From: Rhizobium sophorae
GTDB lineage: Bacteria; Pseudomonadota; Alphaproteobacteria; Rhizobiales; Rhizobiaceae
Direction: 5' to 3'
Length of the DNA stretch: 64,000 nt
Assembly: GCF_013087515.1 (NCBI RefSeq)
Contig: NZ_JABFCN010000049.1
Span: 1-64,000, forward strand
Every line of letters starts with the position of its first letter. Positions within the stretch are counted from its first letter, which is position 1. The position numbers and the translations under genes are program-made. Below, in pieces: positions 24,266-32,625 of this stretch. Below the pieces are notes generated by a model, which did no database searches, was not told the origin of the DNA, and saw only the letters and a program-made list of their open reading frames with translations.

Positions 24266-26392
24266 TCACCGTTGGCTGAGGCCGTCCGCCAAACGAACGA
24301 GGCCGAGGAAATCCGACCTGTAGCCGAAGGTGTCAGTCCCCCGCGATGCCGCGGCGAGATCGGCAATCGCCTGATAGGAATAGGAGTCGAGAGCGGCGAT
24401 GCGGCTCAGTTTCTGACCGAAGGCGGCGACGGCCACCGAGAAACGGACATCCGGCGGCGCGGCATCGACGGTGGCGACCGCATTGCTGTTATTGACAGGC
24501 GTGGTGATGAGAGCGCTCTTGTCCTCGCCCGGCCTTTTGTAGCGCATCTTGACGAAGGCAAGCTCACCTTGATGGGCGTTGTCGGAGGCCTCAGCCGGCA
24601 CCTTGTTGGCTGCGCCGTACCGCAGATCGTCATTCATCACTGCCGGACTTCCCTTGGGCGTAATCTCGTAAATCGCCGTGACGCTGTGGCCGGAGCCGAT
24701 ATCGCCGGCGTCGACACGGTCATTGTTGAAATCCTCGCGCTTCAGCGCCCGCGTCTCGTAACCGATCAGCCGGTATTCGGCGATCCGTTCCGGGTTGAAC
24801 TCGACCTGAAACTTGACGTCTCTGGCGATCGGAAACAGCGTCGATCCGGCCTCTTCGACCAGCGTCTTCTGCGCCTCGGCCAAGCTATCGATATAGGCGG
24901 CGCTGCCATTGCCGTTCTGGGCGAGCGTCTGCATCAGGGAATCGTTGAGATTGCCCCGTCCGAAGCCGAGAACGGTGAGGAAAATGCCGTCCTTGCGCTT
25001 CTCTTCGATGATGCGCTTCAAATCCTCGTCGCTCGACGGGCCGACATTGAAATCGCCATCCGTCGCCAGCATCACCCGGTTGACGCCGTCCTTGACGAAG
25101 GCCTGCTTGGCAAGATCGTAGGCTGCCTCGATGCCTTCAGCGCCGCCGGTCGAGCCGCCAGGCTCCAGCCTGTCGATTGCCGACAGGATCTTCGATTTTT
25201 CCGCTACGCGTGTCGGGGACAGCACGGTGCCGGCATTGCCGGCATAGGTGATGATCGAGACGGTGTCGTCGGGTTTCAGCCTGTTGACCAGGAGACGGAA
25301 GGCGCTTTTAAGAAGCGGCAGCTTGTCCGGCTCGTCCATCGAGCCCGAGACGTCGATCAGGAAGACCAGATTGGCATGCGGCGTGGTCGCCGGCGCGATG
25401 TCATAGCCCTTGATCGCCACATGCATCAATTCCGTGTCGTGGTTCCACGGGGTCGGCATGACGGTCACCGTCGCCTTGAAAGGCTGGTCGGCTGTATCAG
25501 GACCCGGCCAGTCATAGGGGAAATAGTTGATCATCTCCTCGACGCGAACCGATTGCGGATCGGGCATCGCCCCCCCGGTCAGCGACCGGCGAACGAAGGC
25601 ATAGGACGCGCTGTCGACATCGGCGGAGAAGGTCGAGACCGGATCCGTCGCCACGCTCTTGATAGGATTTGCCGCGGCATTGGCAAACCGCTCGCGATTG
25701 GGATCGAGCTGAATCTGGACACGCCCCTCCGCCGGCGGAGTAGGCGAGGGGGCGATGGCGGCCATCGGTTCGGCCAACTGCTGCTGAGGGGCGATGCCGG
25801 GAGTGGCCGGCGCAGCGCGTTTGGCCGCCCCGAGTGCCGCGGCAGAACCCTCCGGCTTGTTCGCGAGGGCGGCGACGTCGTTGGCATCGAATTCGGATGT
25901 CTGCAACGAATCGGGTTTCGCGAGTGCCGGCGCCTCCTTGTCCTGCGGGGCTAGCGCGACAGCAACAGATTGCTCAGTCAGGCTGCCGTTCCCGGCCGGT
26001 GCTTGCGGGGCGACAGTAACCGGCTGATCGGCGGTTGCGGCCGGTTGTTTCGACGCCTCATTTTTCGAAAGATTGCCGGCGATCTCAGTCTGATCGACGG
26101 TCGGCAATCCGTTGCGTGTCAGCTCGATCGCGAGATAACCGGCGGCGGGAATGACGAGCAGCGTCGCAAGGGCTGAACCGGCGAGGAATTTCTTGTTCAT
26201 GGCAGGGCTCCATATCCAGTTGATGATGGAGCTTTGACGCCAGCCTTTCGCATTTCCTTGGGCTGCCGGCGCATTATTTTCTGCGGTGTCGAAGGCCTGC
26301 ATCGCGGCAGCAAGCGCACGCGCGCGCGCCTCCGGATCGGGTGCCGGCGGTGTCAGGCGGGAGAGTTTTTCGAGTTCCTTGTCCACGGTCAT
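24266..26392 (-). CDS. Membrane-anchored von Willebrand factor A domain protein (YfbK-like)
   Basis: 708 aa. A cytoplasmic N-terminus of about 65 residues precedes one membrane helix (FLAGSALATLLVIPAAGYLAIEL, near 68-90). Then comes an Ala/Pro/Gln-rich linker to about 225, an YfbK-type N-terminal domain (TFSADVDSASYAFVRR, VRVEEMINYFPYDWP), a vWA domain with complete MIDAS (DVSGSMD near residue 348, a Thr in GGSTGGAEG, and ATDGDFN), and a C-terminal DUF3520-like domain (GHSVTAIYEI). Its start overlaps the sigma-factor stop by 4 bp. The short N-terminus is where an anti-sigma segment would be expected, but no zinc-finger motif is seen. Role unknown; probably envelope sensing or protein assembly. 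Confidence 0.87.
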   Translation of the reverse strand: MTVDKELEKLSRLTPPAPDPEARARALAAAMQAFDTAENNAPAAQGNAKGWRQSSIINWIWSPAMNKKFLAGSALATLLVIPAAGYLAIELTRNGLPTVDQTEIAGNLSKNEASKQPAATADQPVTVAPQAPAGNGSLTEQSVAVALAPQDKEAPALAKPDSLQTSEFDANDVAALANKPEGSAAALGAAKRAAPATPGIAPQQQLAEPMAAIAPSPTPPAEGRVQIQLDPNRERFANAAANPIKSVATDPVSTFSADVDSASYAFVRRSLTGGAMPDPQSVRVEEMINYFPYDWPGPDTADQPFKATVTVMPTPWNHDTELMHVAIKGYDIAPATTPHANLVFLIDVSGSMDEPDKLPLLKSAFRLLVNRLKPDDTVSIITYAGNAGTVLSPTRVAEKSKILSAIDRLEPGGSTGGAEGIEAAYDLAKQAFVKDGVNRVMLATDGDFNVGPSSDEDLKRIIEEKRKDGIFLTVLGFGRGNLNDSLMQTLAQNGNGSAAYIDSLAEAQKTLVEEAGSTLFPIARDVKFQVEFNPERIAEYRLIGYETRALKREDFNNDRVDAGDIGSGHSVTAIYEITPKGSPAVMNDDLRYGAANKVPAEASDNAHQGELAFVKMRYKRPGEDKSALITTPVNNSNAVATVDAAPPDVRFSVAVAAFGQKLSRIAALDSYSYQAIADLAAASRGTDTFGYRSDFLGLVRLADGLSQR

Positions 26393-26913
26393 ACCTCTTC
26401 CTTGCCGAGCACGGCCTTCAGCCTCTTGCGCGCCTCATGGACCTGCCAGGACACGGTCGCCTCCGAACAGCCCATGACATCGGCGGCAGCGGAATGGCTG
26501 AGACCTTCGCCGTAAACGAGCAGTACGGCGTCGCATTGCCTTTCCGGCAAGGCGCGCACGGCCGCCCATAATTCGCTCGATAGCTCGTCCTCGTTTCCGG
26601 CCGGCGCATCCTGCTGCGGTTCGGCGGAGTAAGCTCGGAATGTCTGCTCCTCTCGGGCAAGCTTGCGTCTATGGTCGCGGGCGGCGTTGAGCGTCAGCGT
26701 GTAGAGCCATGTCCTGAAGCGGCTGGCGCCGCGAAAGCTGCGGATGGCCGCGCCGAGCTTGACGCAGACCTCCTGGGCGATGTCGTCGGCGTCGGTGGAA
26801 CTGCCCGACCAGCGCCACGCCGTCGCATGGACGAAATCATAATGGCGCGAGACGAGTTGCCCGAAGGCCTCCCGGTCGCCGCCCTGCGCTCGTTCTATGA
26901 GCTCCGCATCCAA
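26389..26913 (-). CDS. ECF-type RNA polymerase sigma factor
   Basis: 174 aa. Region 2 (RAQGGDREAFGQLVSRHYDFVHATAWRW, then DADDIAQEVCVKLGAAIRSFRG) and region 4 (LPERQCDAVLLVYGEGLSHSAAADVMGCSEATVSWQVHEARKRLK) are both complete, joined by a variable linker with an acidic stretch. No other ATG, GTG or TTG exists between the upstream in-frame stop and residue 1, so the start must be the TTG at 26913, which implies low basal translation. It is coupled to the downstream vWA membrane protein, the likely partner or regulator. Confidence 0.9.
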   Translation of the reverse strand: MDAELIERAQGGDREAFGQLVSRHYDFVHATAWRWSGSSTDADDIAQEVCVKLGAAIRSFRGASRFRTWLYTLTLNAARDHRRKLAREEQTFRAYSAEPQQDAPAGNEDELSSELWAAVRALPERQCDAVLLVYGEGLSHSAAADVMGCSEATVSWQVHEARKRLKAVLGKEEV

Positions 26914-27137
26914 TTCCGCACCTACCCCATACCGACCAGCAAGATGCTATTTCGAGATTGAGACGTTTCTCGGATGACTTTCCTTGGGTCGGCGATGAAA
27001 AAATTATCGCGAATTTTGAAAGCCGCGACATCCATGGGTCGCGGCCAGACAGATCGCCTCCATCACAAAGGCGCATGATGAGGATAGAGTCGGCCAGGGA
27101 CATAATCTGCCATGTCCCAAATCGCGAAAGGACCTTC

Positions 27138-28049
27138 ATGTCCGCCCAACCGCCTGTCCCCACCGAAAGGGGCATCCTGCAGTTTCTGGCGATTTGCGAT
27201 TCCTTCTATCCGCCAGACGCCGTTCAAGCATCGATCGAGCAGCAGCGGCATTGGTACGATGCTCTTTGCGCGCGTTTCGACCGGCCGCTGCCCCCGGAGA
27301 TGATCTTTGCGGACGGCATGTTCCAGCGCATACCGATCCGGCGTTACCGTCCGCGCAAAATCAGCACGCGGACCATTCTGCTCTATCTTCATGGCGGCGG
27401 CTTCGTTGTCGGTTCGCTTGAGAGCCACCATGCCATCTGCGCCGAAATTGCCGATTTTGCCGGCGCGGAACTCGTTTCCGTCGATTATCGGCTGGCGCCT
27501 GAATATCGCTGGCCGGCCCAGACGGATGACGGCTTTGCCGTGTTGAAGCATCTGCTTTCCGCCAACGGCAAGGTCGTGCTGATCGGCGACAGCGCCGGCG
27601 CCAATCTGGCGGCAGGCCTTGCGTTGCGGGCGCGCGACGAAGGCCTGTCCGGCGTCGTCGGCCAGGTCCTGATCTATCCGGCGCTTGGCGGTGACCTTAC
27701 TGCGGACTCCTATGTCGAAATGGCTGCGGCGCCTGGATTGACGACGGCGGATGTCGTTTATTACCGCGAGATCCTGCAGGCGCCGGCGGGCAATGAGATC
27801 GCCGAGCCGCTGCAGGCCGCTTCGCTTGCCGGGCTGCCGCCGGCCTTCATCACGGTCGCGCATTTCGATCCGCTCCGGGACGACGGCCGGCACTATGCCG
27901 CCCGGCTCACCGCGGAGGGCGTCGAAGTCTGGTTCCGGGAGGAGCCGCAGATGGTGCATGCGTGGCTGCGCGCCCGCCACATGAGCGATGGCGCCCGCGA
28001 TGGCTTCCGTGCCGTCTGCGAGGCCATCAGTCATTTCGCGGCGGCCTGA
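27138..28049 (+). CDS. Alpha/beta hydrolase, hormone-sensitive lipase family
   Basis: 303 aa esterase/lipase with all HSL family motifs: HGGGFVVGS (oxyanion hole, near residue 80), the nucleophile in GDSAGANLA, the acid in HFDPLRDDG and the His in QMVHAW. YRLAPEYRWPAQ is also typical. The frame opens at 26958, but the ATG at 27138 with AAAGGA upstream gives the standard length. It ends 3 bp before the convergent CocE-like gene. The substrate is probably a short-chain ester. No clear operon partner. Confidence 0.88.
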   Translation: MSAQPPVPTERGILQFLAICDSFYPPDAVQASIEQQRHWYDALCARFDRPLPPEMIFADGMFQRIPIRRYRPRKISTRTILLYLHGGGFVVGSLESHHAICAEIADFAGAELVSVDYRLAPEYRWPAQTDDGFAVLKHLLSANGKVVLIGDSAGANLAAGLALRARDEGLSGVVGQVLIYPALGGDLTADSYVEMAAAPGLTTADVVYYREILQAPAGNEIAEPLQAASLAGLPPAFITVAHFDPLRDDGRHYAARLTAEGVEVWFREEPQMVHAWLRARHMSDGARDGFRAVCEAISHFAAA

Positions 28050-28052
28050 CGA

Positions 28053-30062
28053 TCACATCAGGTCGCGCGCAATCTGCTTCTCCGTAAAGACCTTTTCGAA
28101 GACTTGCACATCGTCCTCGAAAGCGGTGACGACAGCGCTGATGATCCAATCCGTCCGGGTGCAAGCAATCCGCGCGGTCGCGACTGTTCGCACGAACCAG
28201 CCGGGGCGGCGCATGTCGCAGGTCCAGGTCGACGTCCCGGTCATCGACAGCGGATCATCAGGTGAGATCGACCAGACCTCCTCCCGCAATTGCCGGGTCG
28301 AGAGGCCGGTCTCAGGGTGTTCTGTGAGCCCGGTATCCTCGTGGATGTGATAGTCCGTCCGGGCGGCCGAGAGATCGCGGACGACCTGCCGCTTCGTCGC
28401 GGCGGCGGCGTGCTCGATGTATTTCGGCAGCGGATCGGGATTGGCCGGTTCCTTGATTTCGATCCTCCCGTGCTCGCCGAGCATCGGCAGCCCCAGGCCG
28501 AGTGCCGCAATATCGATGTCGATCCCGTCGTCATCAGGCGGCGGGAGGATCATCGGCCAATAGGCGGTGGAAAGCGAAAGGCGGATGCGATGCCCCTTGC
28601 GGAAGCGATAACCGCAGGCATCAAGCACGAGCCGGATCGTCACCCTCTCGCCTGGCATCAGCGGCTTGGGATCTGCATTGCCGTCGCGGTGGGTGAGATT
28701 GACGACGCCGAAGGCGACACGCGTTGCGGTGCCATCCGGATGGACATCGATGAGCCGGGCGCAGAGATTTCCGCCCGCCGACCGCGACCGCAGCGCAAGC
28801 GTGAGCACGGGCCGTCCGAGATAGTCGTGATCCCTCGCAAGCGGCATCGTATCGAAGACCAGCGAGCCGGCATCGTCCGAGCGTTGATCGATCGCCATTT
28901 CGGCGTCGGGTTTCAGGGTGAAATACTCCCCGGACGCCGTCCCGGTGTCGAGCGGCGAGCGGAGATAGACGGGATGTTCGGGCGCGTGCGGAATCGGCAT
29001 GCCTTCCGTCAACCTGCCGAACTGCTCGACATAGAAGCATTGCATCTGTGGCGGCGACCAGACGTCCTTGGCAACCCAAAAACCCGGATCGCTGTCGCGT
29101 CGCGGGGCAGGGCGGATGGCATCGAGAATATAGGCGCGGGCCTGCGGCAAGGTGTCGATGCCATTGTCCTCGCCACGCAGCCACTTGTTCCACCAGGCGA
29201 TCGCTTCGCCATGGAAATCCGTGCGCGGCTTCGGCCAGGCGAAATGCGGATATTTGTGAACCCACGGGCCGATCAGTGCCTTCGCTTTGAGGCCCAGGCC
29301 TTCGACCGCCATCAGAGGGGTATTGCGGTAGCCGTCGGCCCAGCCGGCGATGACAAGCGCCGGGATCTCCATGCTCGAAAAATCCTCTGAGATCGAGCCG
29401 TGACGCCAGAAATCATCGCGTCGCTGGTGGCTCAACCACTCTTCCATGAAGAAGGGTTCGCCTGCCAGCCGTTCCAGCCACATCTCCTTCCAGCGTTCGC
29501 CGACAAGCGCAGGATCGGGCGGCCGCGACTGGTAACCGAGCATCGTTGCCGCCCATGAGAGCTGGGCGGAGAGATGGCAGCCGTTCTTGTAGTGGATGTC
29601 GTCATTGTAGCGGTCGACGGTCGAGGCGATCGATATGACGGCCCTCAGCCCCGGCGGACGCAGTGCTGCGACCTGCAGGCTGTTGAACCCGCCCCATGAG
29701 ATGCCTATCATGCCGACCGCGCCGTTCGACCAGGGCTGCGCGGCAATCCAGGCAATGAGCTCGCAGGCATCGGCAAGCTCACGCTCGGTATATTCGCCAT
29801 CGATGACGCCGTCGGATTCTCCCGATCCGCGGATATCGACGCGCACGCCGGCAATCCCGGCTGCAGCGAAGACGGGGTAGGTGGATTCATCACGCGGGCT
29901 TGTCCCGTCGCGCTTACGATAGGGCAGGAACTCGAAGACCGCCGGCACGGGATCCTTCTCCGTGCCGTCGGGCATCCAGATGCGTGCGGCGAGCCGCGTG
30001 CCGTCCTTCAAGGTGATCCACTGATTTTCGATGGTCGTGAAGCTGCGGTCTGACATGGTCAT
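28053..30062 (-). CDS. CocE/NonD family hydrolase (X-Pro dipeptidyl-peptidase-like)
   Basis: 669 aa. N-terminal S15 alpha/beta-hydrolase domain: VDIRGSGESDG, the nucleophile elbow GISWGGFNSLQ (Ser near residue 148), Asp in WADGYRNTP and His in WVHKYPHFAWPK. A C-terminal jelly-roll PepX_C domain follows from about residue 370. The family includes cocaine esterase, glutaryl-7-ACA acylase and Xaa-Pro peptidases. No signal peptide, so it is cytoplasmic. It starts 15 nt after the peptide-type binding-protein gene, so it may hydrolyse an ester or amide compound imported with that protein. A start two codons later (30056) has a better spaced GGA. Confidence 0.88.
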   Translation of the reverse strand: MTMSDRSFTTIENQWITLKDGTRLAARIWMPDGTEKDPVPAVFEFLPYRKRDGTSPRDESTYPVFAAAGIAGVRVDIRGSGESDGVIDGEYTERELADACELIAWIAAQPWSNGAVGMIGISWGGFNSLQVAALRPPGLRAVISIASTVDRYNDDIHYKNGCHLSAQLSWAATMLGYQSRPPDPALVGERWKEMWLERLAGEPFFMEEWLSHQRRDDFWRHGSISEDFSSMEIPALVIAGWADGYRNTPLMAVEGLGLKAKALIGPWVHKYPHFAWPKPRTDFHGEAIAWWNKWLRGEDNGIDTLPQARAYILDAIRPAPRRDSDPGFWVAKDVWSPPQMQCFYVEQFGRLTEGMPIPHAPEHPVYLRSPLDTGTASGEYFTLKPDAEMAIDQRSDDAGSLVFDTMPLARDHDYLGRPVLTLALRSRSAGGNLCARLIDVHPDGTATRVAFGVVNLTHRDGNADPKPLMPGERVTIRLVLDACGYRFRKGHRIRLSLSTAYWPMILPPPDDDGIDIDIAALGLGLPMLGEHGRIEIKEPANPDPLPKYIEHAAAATKRQVVRDLSAARTDYHIHEDTGLTEHPETGLSTRQLREEVWSISPDDPLSMTGTSTWTCDMRRPGWFVRTVATARIACTRTDWIISAVVTAFEDDVQVFEKVFTEKQIARDLM

Positions 30063-30077
30063 ATATCCAGAAGAGCT

Positions 30078-31658
30078 TTAGGCATTAAGCCACACACGGC
30101 TGCCGATGTAGCCGTTGGACATATCGTTGCCGATATCGTCGACATATCCCTTCAGCGTTTTCGAAGAGGCCATGATATAGTCGTTGAAGACGGGCAAGAT
30201 CAGACCGCCATCGTCTCGCACCATCAGCGCCAATTGCCGATAAAGCACTTTTCGCTTGGCCTCATCAAGTTCAGACCTTGCTTGCAGAACGAATTTGTCG
30301 AAGTCAGCGCGCTTGAAACGCGTGTCGTTCCATTCTGCGGTCGACAGGTAGGAGGTGGAATAGCGCGAATCCTGAGTCGGACGGCCGCCCCAGAACGAGG
30401 CGCAGAAGGGCTGCTTGTTCCAGACATTGGTCCAGTAGCCGTCTTCCGGTTCGCGCTTGACGTCGATCGTGATGCCGGCCTTGCGCGCGCTTTGCTGGAA
30501 CAGGATCGCCGCATCCACGGCGCCGGGAAAGGCCGCGTCTGATGTGAGCAGCTGAATGGAGCGGTCGAGACCCGATTTTTTGAAGTGGAAGGCGGCCTTG
30601 TCCGGATCATAAGGGCGCTGCTCGATATCGGCCGGGGCGAGGGCGTAGTTGGAATTGACCGGATAGTCGTTGCCGATCGTTCCGTAGCCGCCCAAAACCT
30701 TGTCGAGGATCGCCTGACGATCGATGGCATATTTCAGCGCAAGCCGAAGATCGGCGTTCTCGAAGGGAGCGGTGTCGCAATGCATCAGGAAACAATAGAA
30801 GCCCTTGCCGGCATTCCGGAGGATGTCGACGGTCGGTGCTCGCTGCAGCATCGGGACGGTCTTGGGGTCGACGTTGTTGACGAAATGGACCTGGCCGGAG
30901 GCAAGTGCGGCAATGCGGGCGGTGTTGTCGTTGATGACGAGGATTTCGACGCTGTCGACAAAGCCGCGGTCGGAGCGCCAATCCTTCGGGTTTTTCTCGA
31001 AGGCTGCGCGAACGCCCGGTTCGAAGCTTTTCAGAATGTAAGGACCTGTCCCGATGGCCGCCGCAGGCTTGTCGACGCCGCCCTTCGCCTGGATGATCAG
31101 GTGGTAGTCGGTCAAAAGCAAAGGCAGGTCCGCATTGCCTTCCGAAAGCGTCAGGATAAGGTCGCCCGCTTTTTCTTCGATACCGGTGATCGAGGCCATG
31201 AGCCCCAGAGCACCCGACTGCGAATTCTTGTCCGCATGTCGCTTCAGTGTCGCGACGATGTCCGCGACGGTCATCTTGCTGCCGTCGTGGAACTGCACGT
31301 CGTTCCTGATCTTGAAAGTCCAGACGGATGCGTCCGCTGATGGCGTCCAGGAAGTCGCCAGCGACGGCAAGGGCGCACCGGTCTTGGGGTCGGATTCGAC
31401 AAGTGTGTCGCCCCAGAGTCGGCCAATGACGAACAACACGGAGGCGCTATAGGTCGCAGGGTCGAGCGCATCACTGGTGGCGCCGCCCTTGAGGCCGAGT
31501 TTCAGATGACCACCGCGTTTCGCTTCCTGCGCGTGGGCATCGCGCGGCACCAGCAGGCCGGAGGTGAGAGCAGGCAAAGCGCCCAGCGCGACGGCACCGC
31601 CCAGGAAGTGACGGCGGCCGATACTCAGAGGCGAAGATTGATCCTTTTCACGTGTCAT
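30078..31658 (-). CDS. Peptide-type ABC transporter substrate-binding protein (SBP family 5)
   Basis: 526 aa periplasmic DppA/OppA-class protein. The N-terminus (SIGRRHFLGGAVALGALPALTSG) looks like a twin-arginine signal. Family blocks include GGHLKLGL, LATSWTPSADASVWTFKIRNDVQFHDGSKMTVADIV, GTGPYILKSFEPG and FENADLRLALKYAIDRQAIL. A TTG six codons upstream is open, but the ATG at 31658 with GGGAA 5 nt ahead is better. It is a clear paralogue of the protein at 36179-37768 and sits without its own permeases, followed by the CocE-like hydrolase. It may share the importer encoded at 32626-36081. Confidence 0.9.
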   Translation of the reverse strand: MTREKDQSSPLSIGRRHFLGGAVALGALPALTSGLLVPRDAHAQEAKRGGHLKLGLKGGATSDALDPATYSASVLFVIGRLWGDTLVESDPKTGAPLPSLATSWTPSADASVWTFKIRNDVQFHDGSKMTVADIVATLKRHADKNSQSGALGLMASITGIEEKAGDLILTLSEGNADLPLLLTDYHLIIQAKGGVDKPAAAIGTGPYILKSFEPGVRAAFEKNPKDWRSDRGFVDSVEILVINDNTARIAALASGQVHFVNNVDPKTVPMLQRAPTVDILRNAGKGFYCFLMHCDTAPFENADLRLALKYAIDRQAILDKVLGGYGTIGNDYPVNSNYALAPADIEQRPYDPDKAAFHFKKSGLDRSIQLLTSDAAFPGAVDAAILFQQSARKAGITIDVKREPEDGYWTNVWNKQPFCASFWGGRPTQDSRYSTSYLSTAEWNDTRFKRADFDKFVLQARSELDEAKRKVLYRQLALMVRDDGGLILPVFNDYIMASSKTLKGYVDDIGNDMSNGYIGSRVWLNA

Positions 31659-31722
31659 TGCAGTTCCCTTTTTCAATTTTACTAGAAGGGAACGTAGAGG
31701 TCAGGCTGCTCCACGCAATTTC

Positions 31723-31754
31723 GCGACTTGACGCATCTTTAAGCGAGTTTACGC
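31723..31754. promoter_or_regulatory. Two direct repeats, 20-bp period, in the divergent promoter region
   Basis: GCGACTTGACGC (31723-31734) and GCGAGTTTACGC (31743-31754) match at 10 of 12 positions and are spaced exactly two helical turns apart. They lie between the binding-protein gene and the divergent HTH regulator gene, so they are candidate binding sites of that regulator. Confidence 0.4.
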
Positions 31755-31780
31755 TACTAACATTTAAGACGGAGCCGCCG

Positions 31781-32566
31781 ATGCGTCACCTGGTCGAGAA
31801 CCTCAAGATTGCCTGTGCCACGCAGCGTTCCATTTCGCATCTGTGCCGCGCGATCGATATCAATCGGCAGCAATTCAATCGATATATCAACGGCCAGACG
31901 AGCCCGTCGGCCCATAATCTCGCGCGCATAGCCAAGTATTTCGATCTCGACGCAGCCGACTTTGGTCTCGCTCCCAGGCTCTTTCGCGAGCGGCTTCGCA
32001 AACCGACTCTGGACCTCAATCAAAGTTCCGAACTGTTAAAGGCGTTCCCAGGAGATCTGACCGCGCTCCGGCGCCATATCGGCTATTTCCAAACCTATCA
32101 TCGTTCACCGTCCTGGCCGGGAATGGTTGTCTGTTCTTGCAGCCGCATTTTGGAGAAGGGTGGGCTTGCGCATGTCAAATCAATGGAGCGTCTGCGGGAC
32201 CCCGGAAACGGCATCCAGCAATTTTCGAAATATGTCGGCCTTGCTGCCTTCTATCGAAACCGGATTTTCATTACGGAGCGGGTGGTCGGCTCGAATCCGA
32301 TACTGTCACAGACGATCCTCCTGCCATTCGACGAGTACCAGCGCGTCTATCTGCGCGGGACGACAATGGGAGTTTCCTGGCGAAGGGAAAATCTCCCCTA
32401 TGCGTCGCGGATGATCTGGCGGCATGTCGGCGCCGAGCCCGACCTGCGCGAGCTTCTGTCGCGCTGCGGACCACTGCCGCTGTCTTCACGCCAGCTGCCA
32501 CCGACGGTGCGCTCGTTCCTCGCAGATCCATCCGCGGAAGTATATGCCGTGCCGGCAGAGTATTGA
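31781..32566 (+). CDS. Helix-turn-helix (XRE-like) transcriptional regulator
   Basis: 261 aa. The N-terminal XRE-type HTH is CATQRSISHLCRAIDINRQQFNRYINGQTSPSAHNLARIAKYFDLDA (residues about 10-56). A C-terminal region of about 180 residues is of a type I cannot name, with Arg/Tyr-rich strands such as YRNRIFITERVVGSNPI and LPFDEYQRVYLRGTTMG. It could be a small-molecule sensor. The ATG at 31781 has CGGAG upstream; the frame is open from 31652 but that overlaps the divergent gene. Likely regulator of the adjacent binding-protein/hydrolase pair and perhaps of the transporter downstream. Confidence 0.85.
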   Translation: MRHLVENLKIACATQRSISHLCRAIDINRQQFNRYINGQTSPSAHNLARIAKYFDLDAADFGLAPRLFRERLRKPTLDLNQSSELLKAFPGDLTALRRHIGYFQTYHRSPSWPGMVVCSCSRILEKGGLAHVKSMERLRDPGNGIQQFSKYVGLAAFYRNRIFITERVVGSNPILSQTILLPFDEYQRVYLRGTTMGVSWRRENLPYASRMIWRHVGAEPDLRELLSRCGPLPLSSRQLPPTVRSFLADPSAEVYAVPAEY

Positions 32567-32625
32567 AGACACCGATTTGCGACTAAGCCATCAGATCCGG
32601 ATGACCGCCGGAAGATTTGGAGCCT

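Noticed and set aside
24119..25954. 611-codon plus-strand frame opposite the vWA gene
   Set aside because: Shadow of the vWA coding sequence. The receptor terminator at 24205-24234 lies inside it and no family is recognised.
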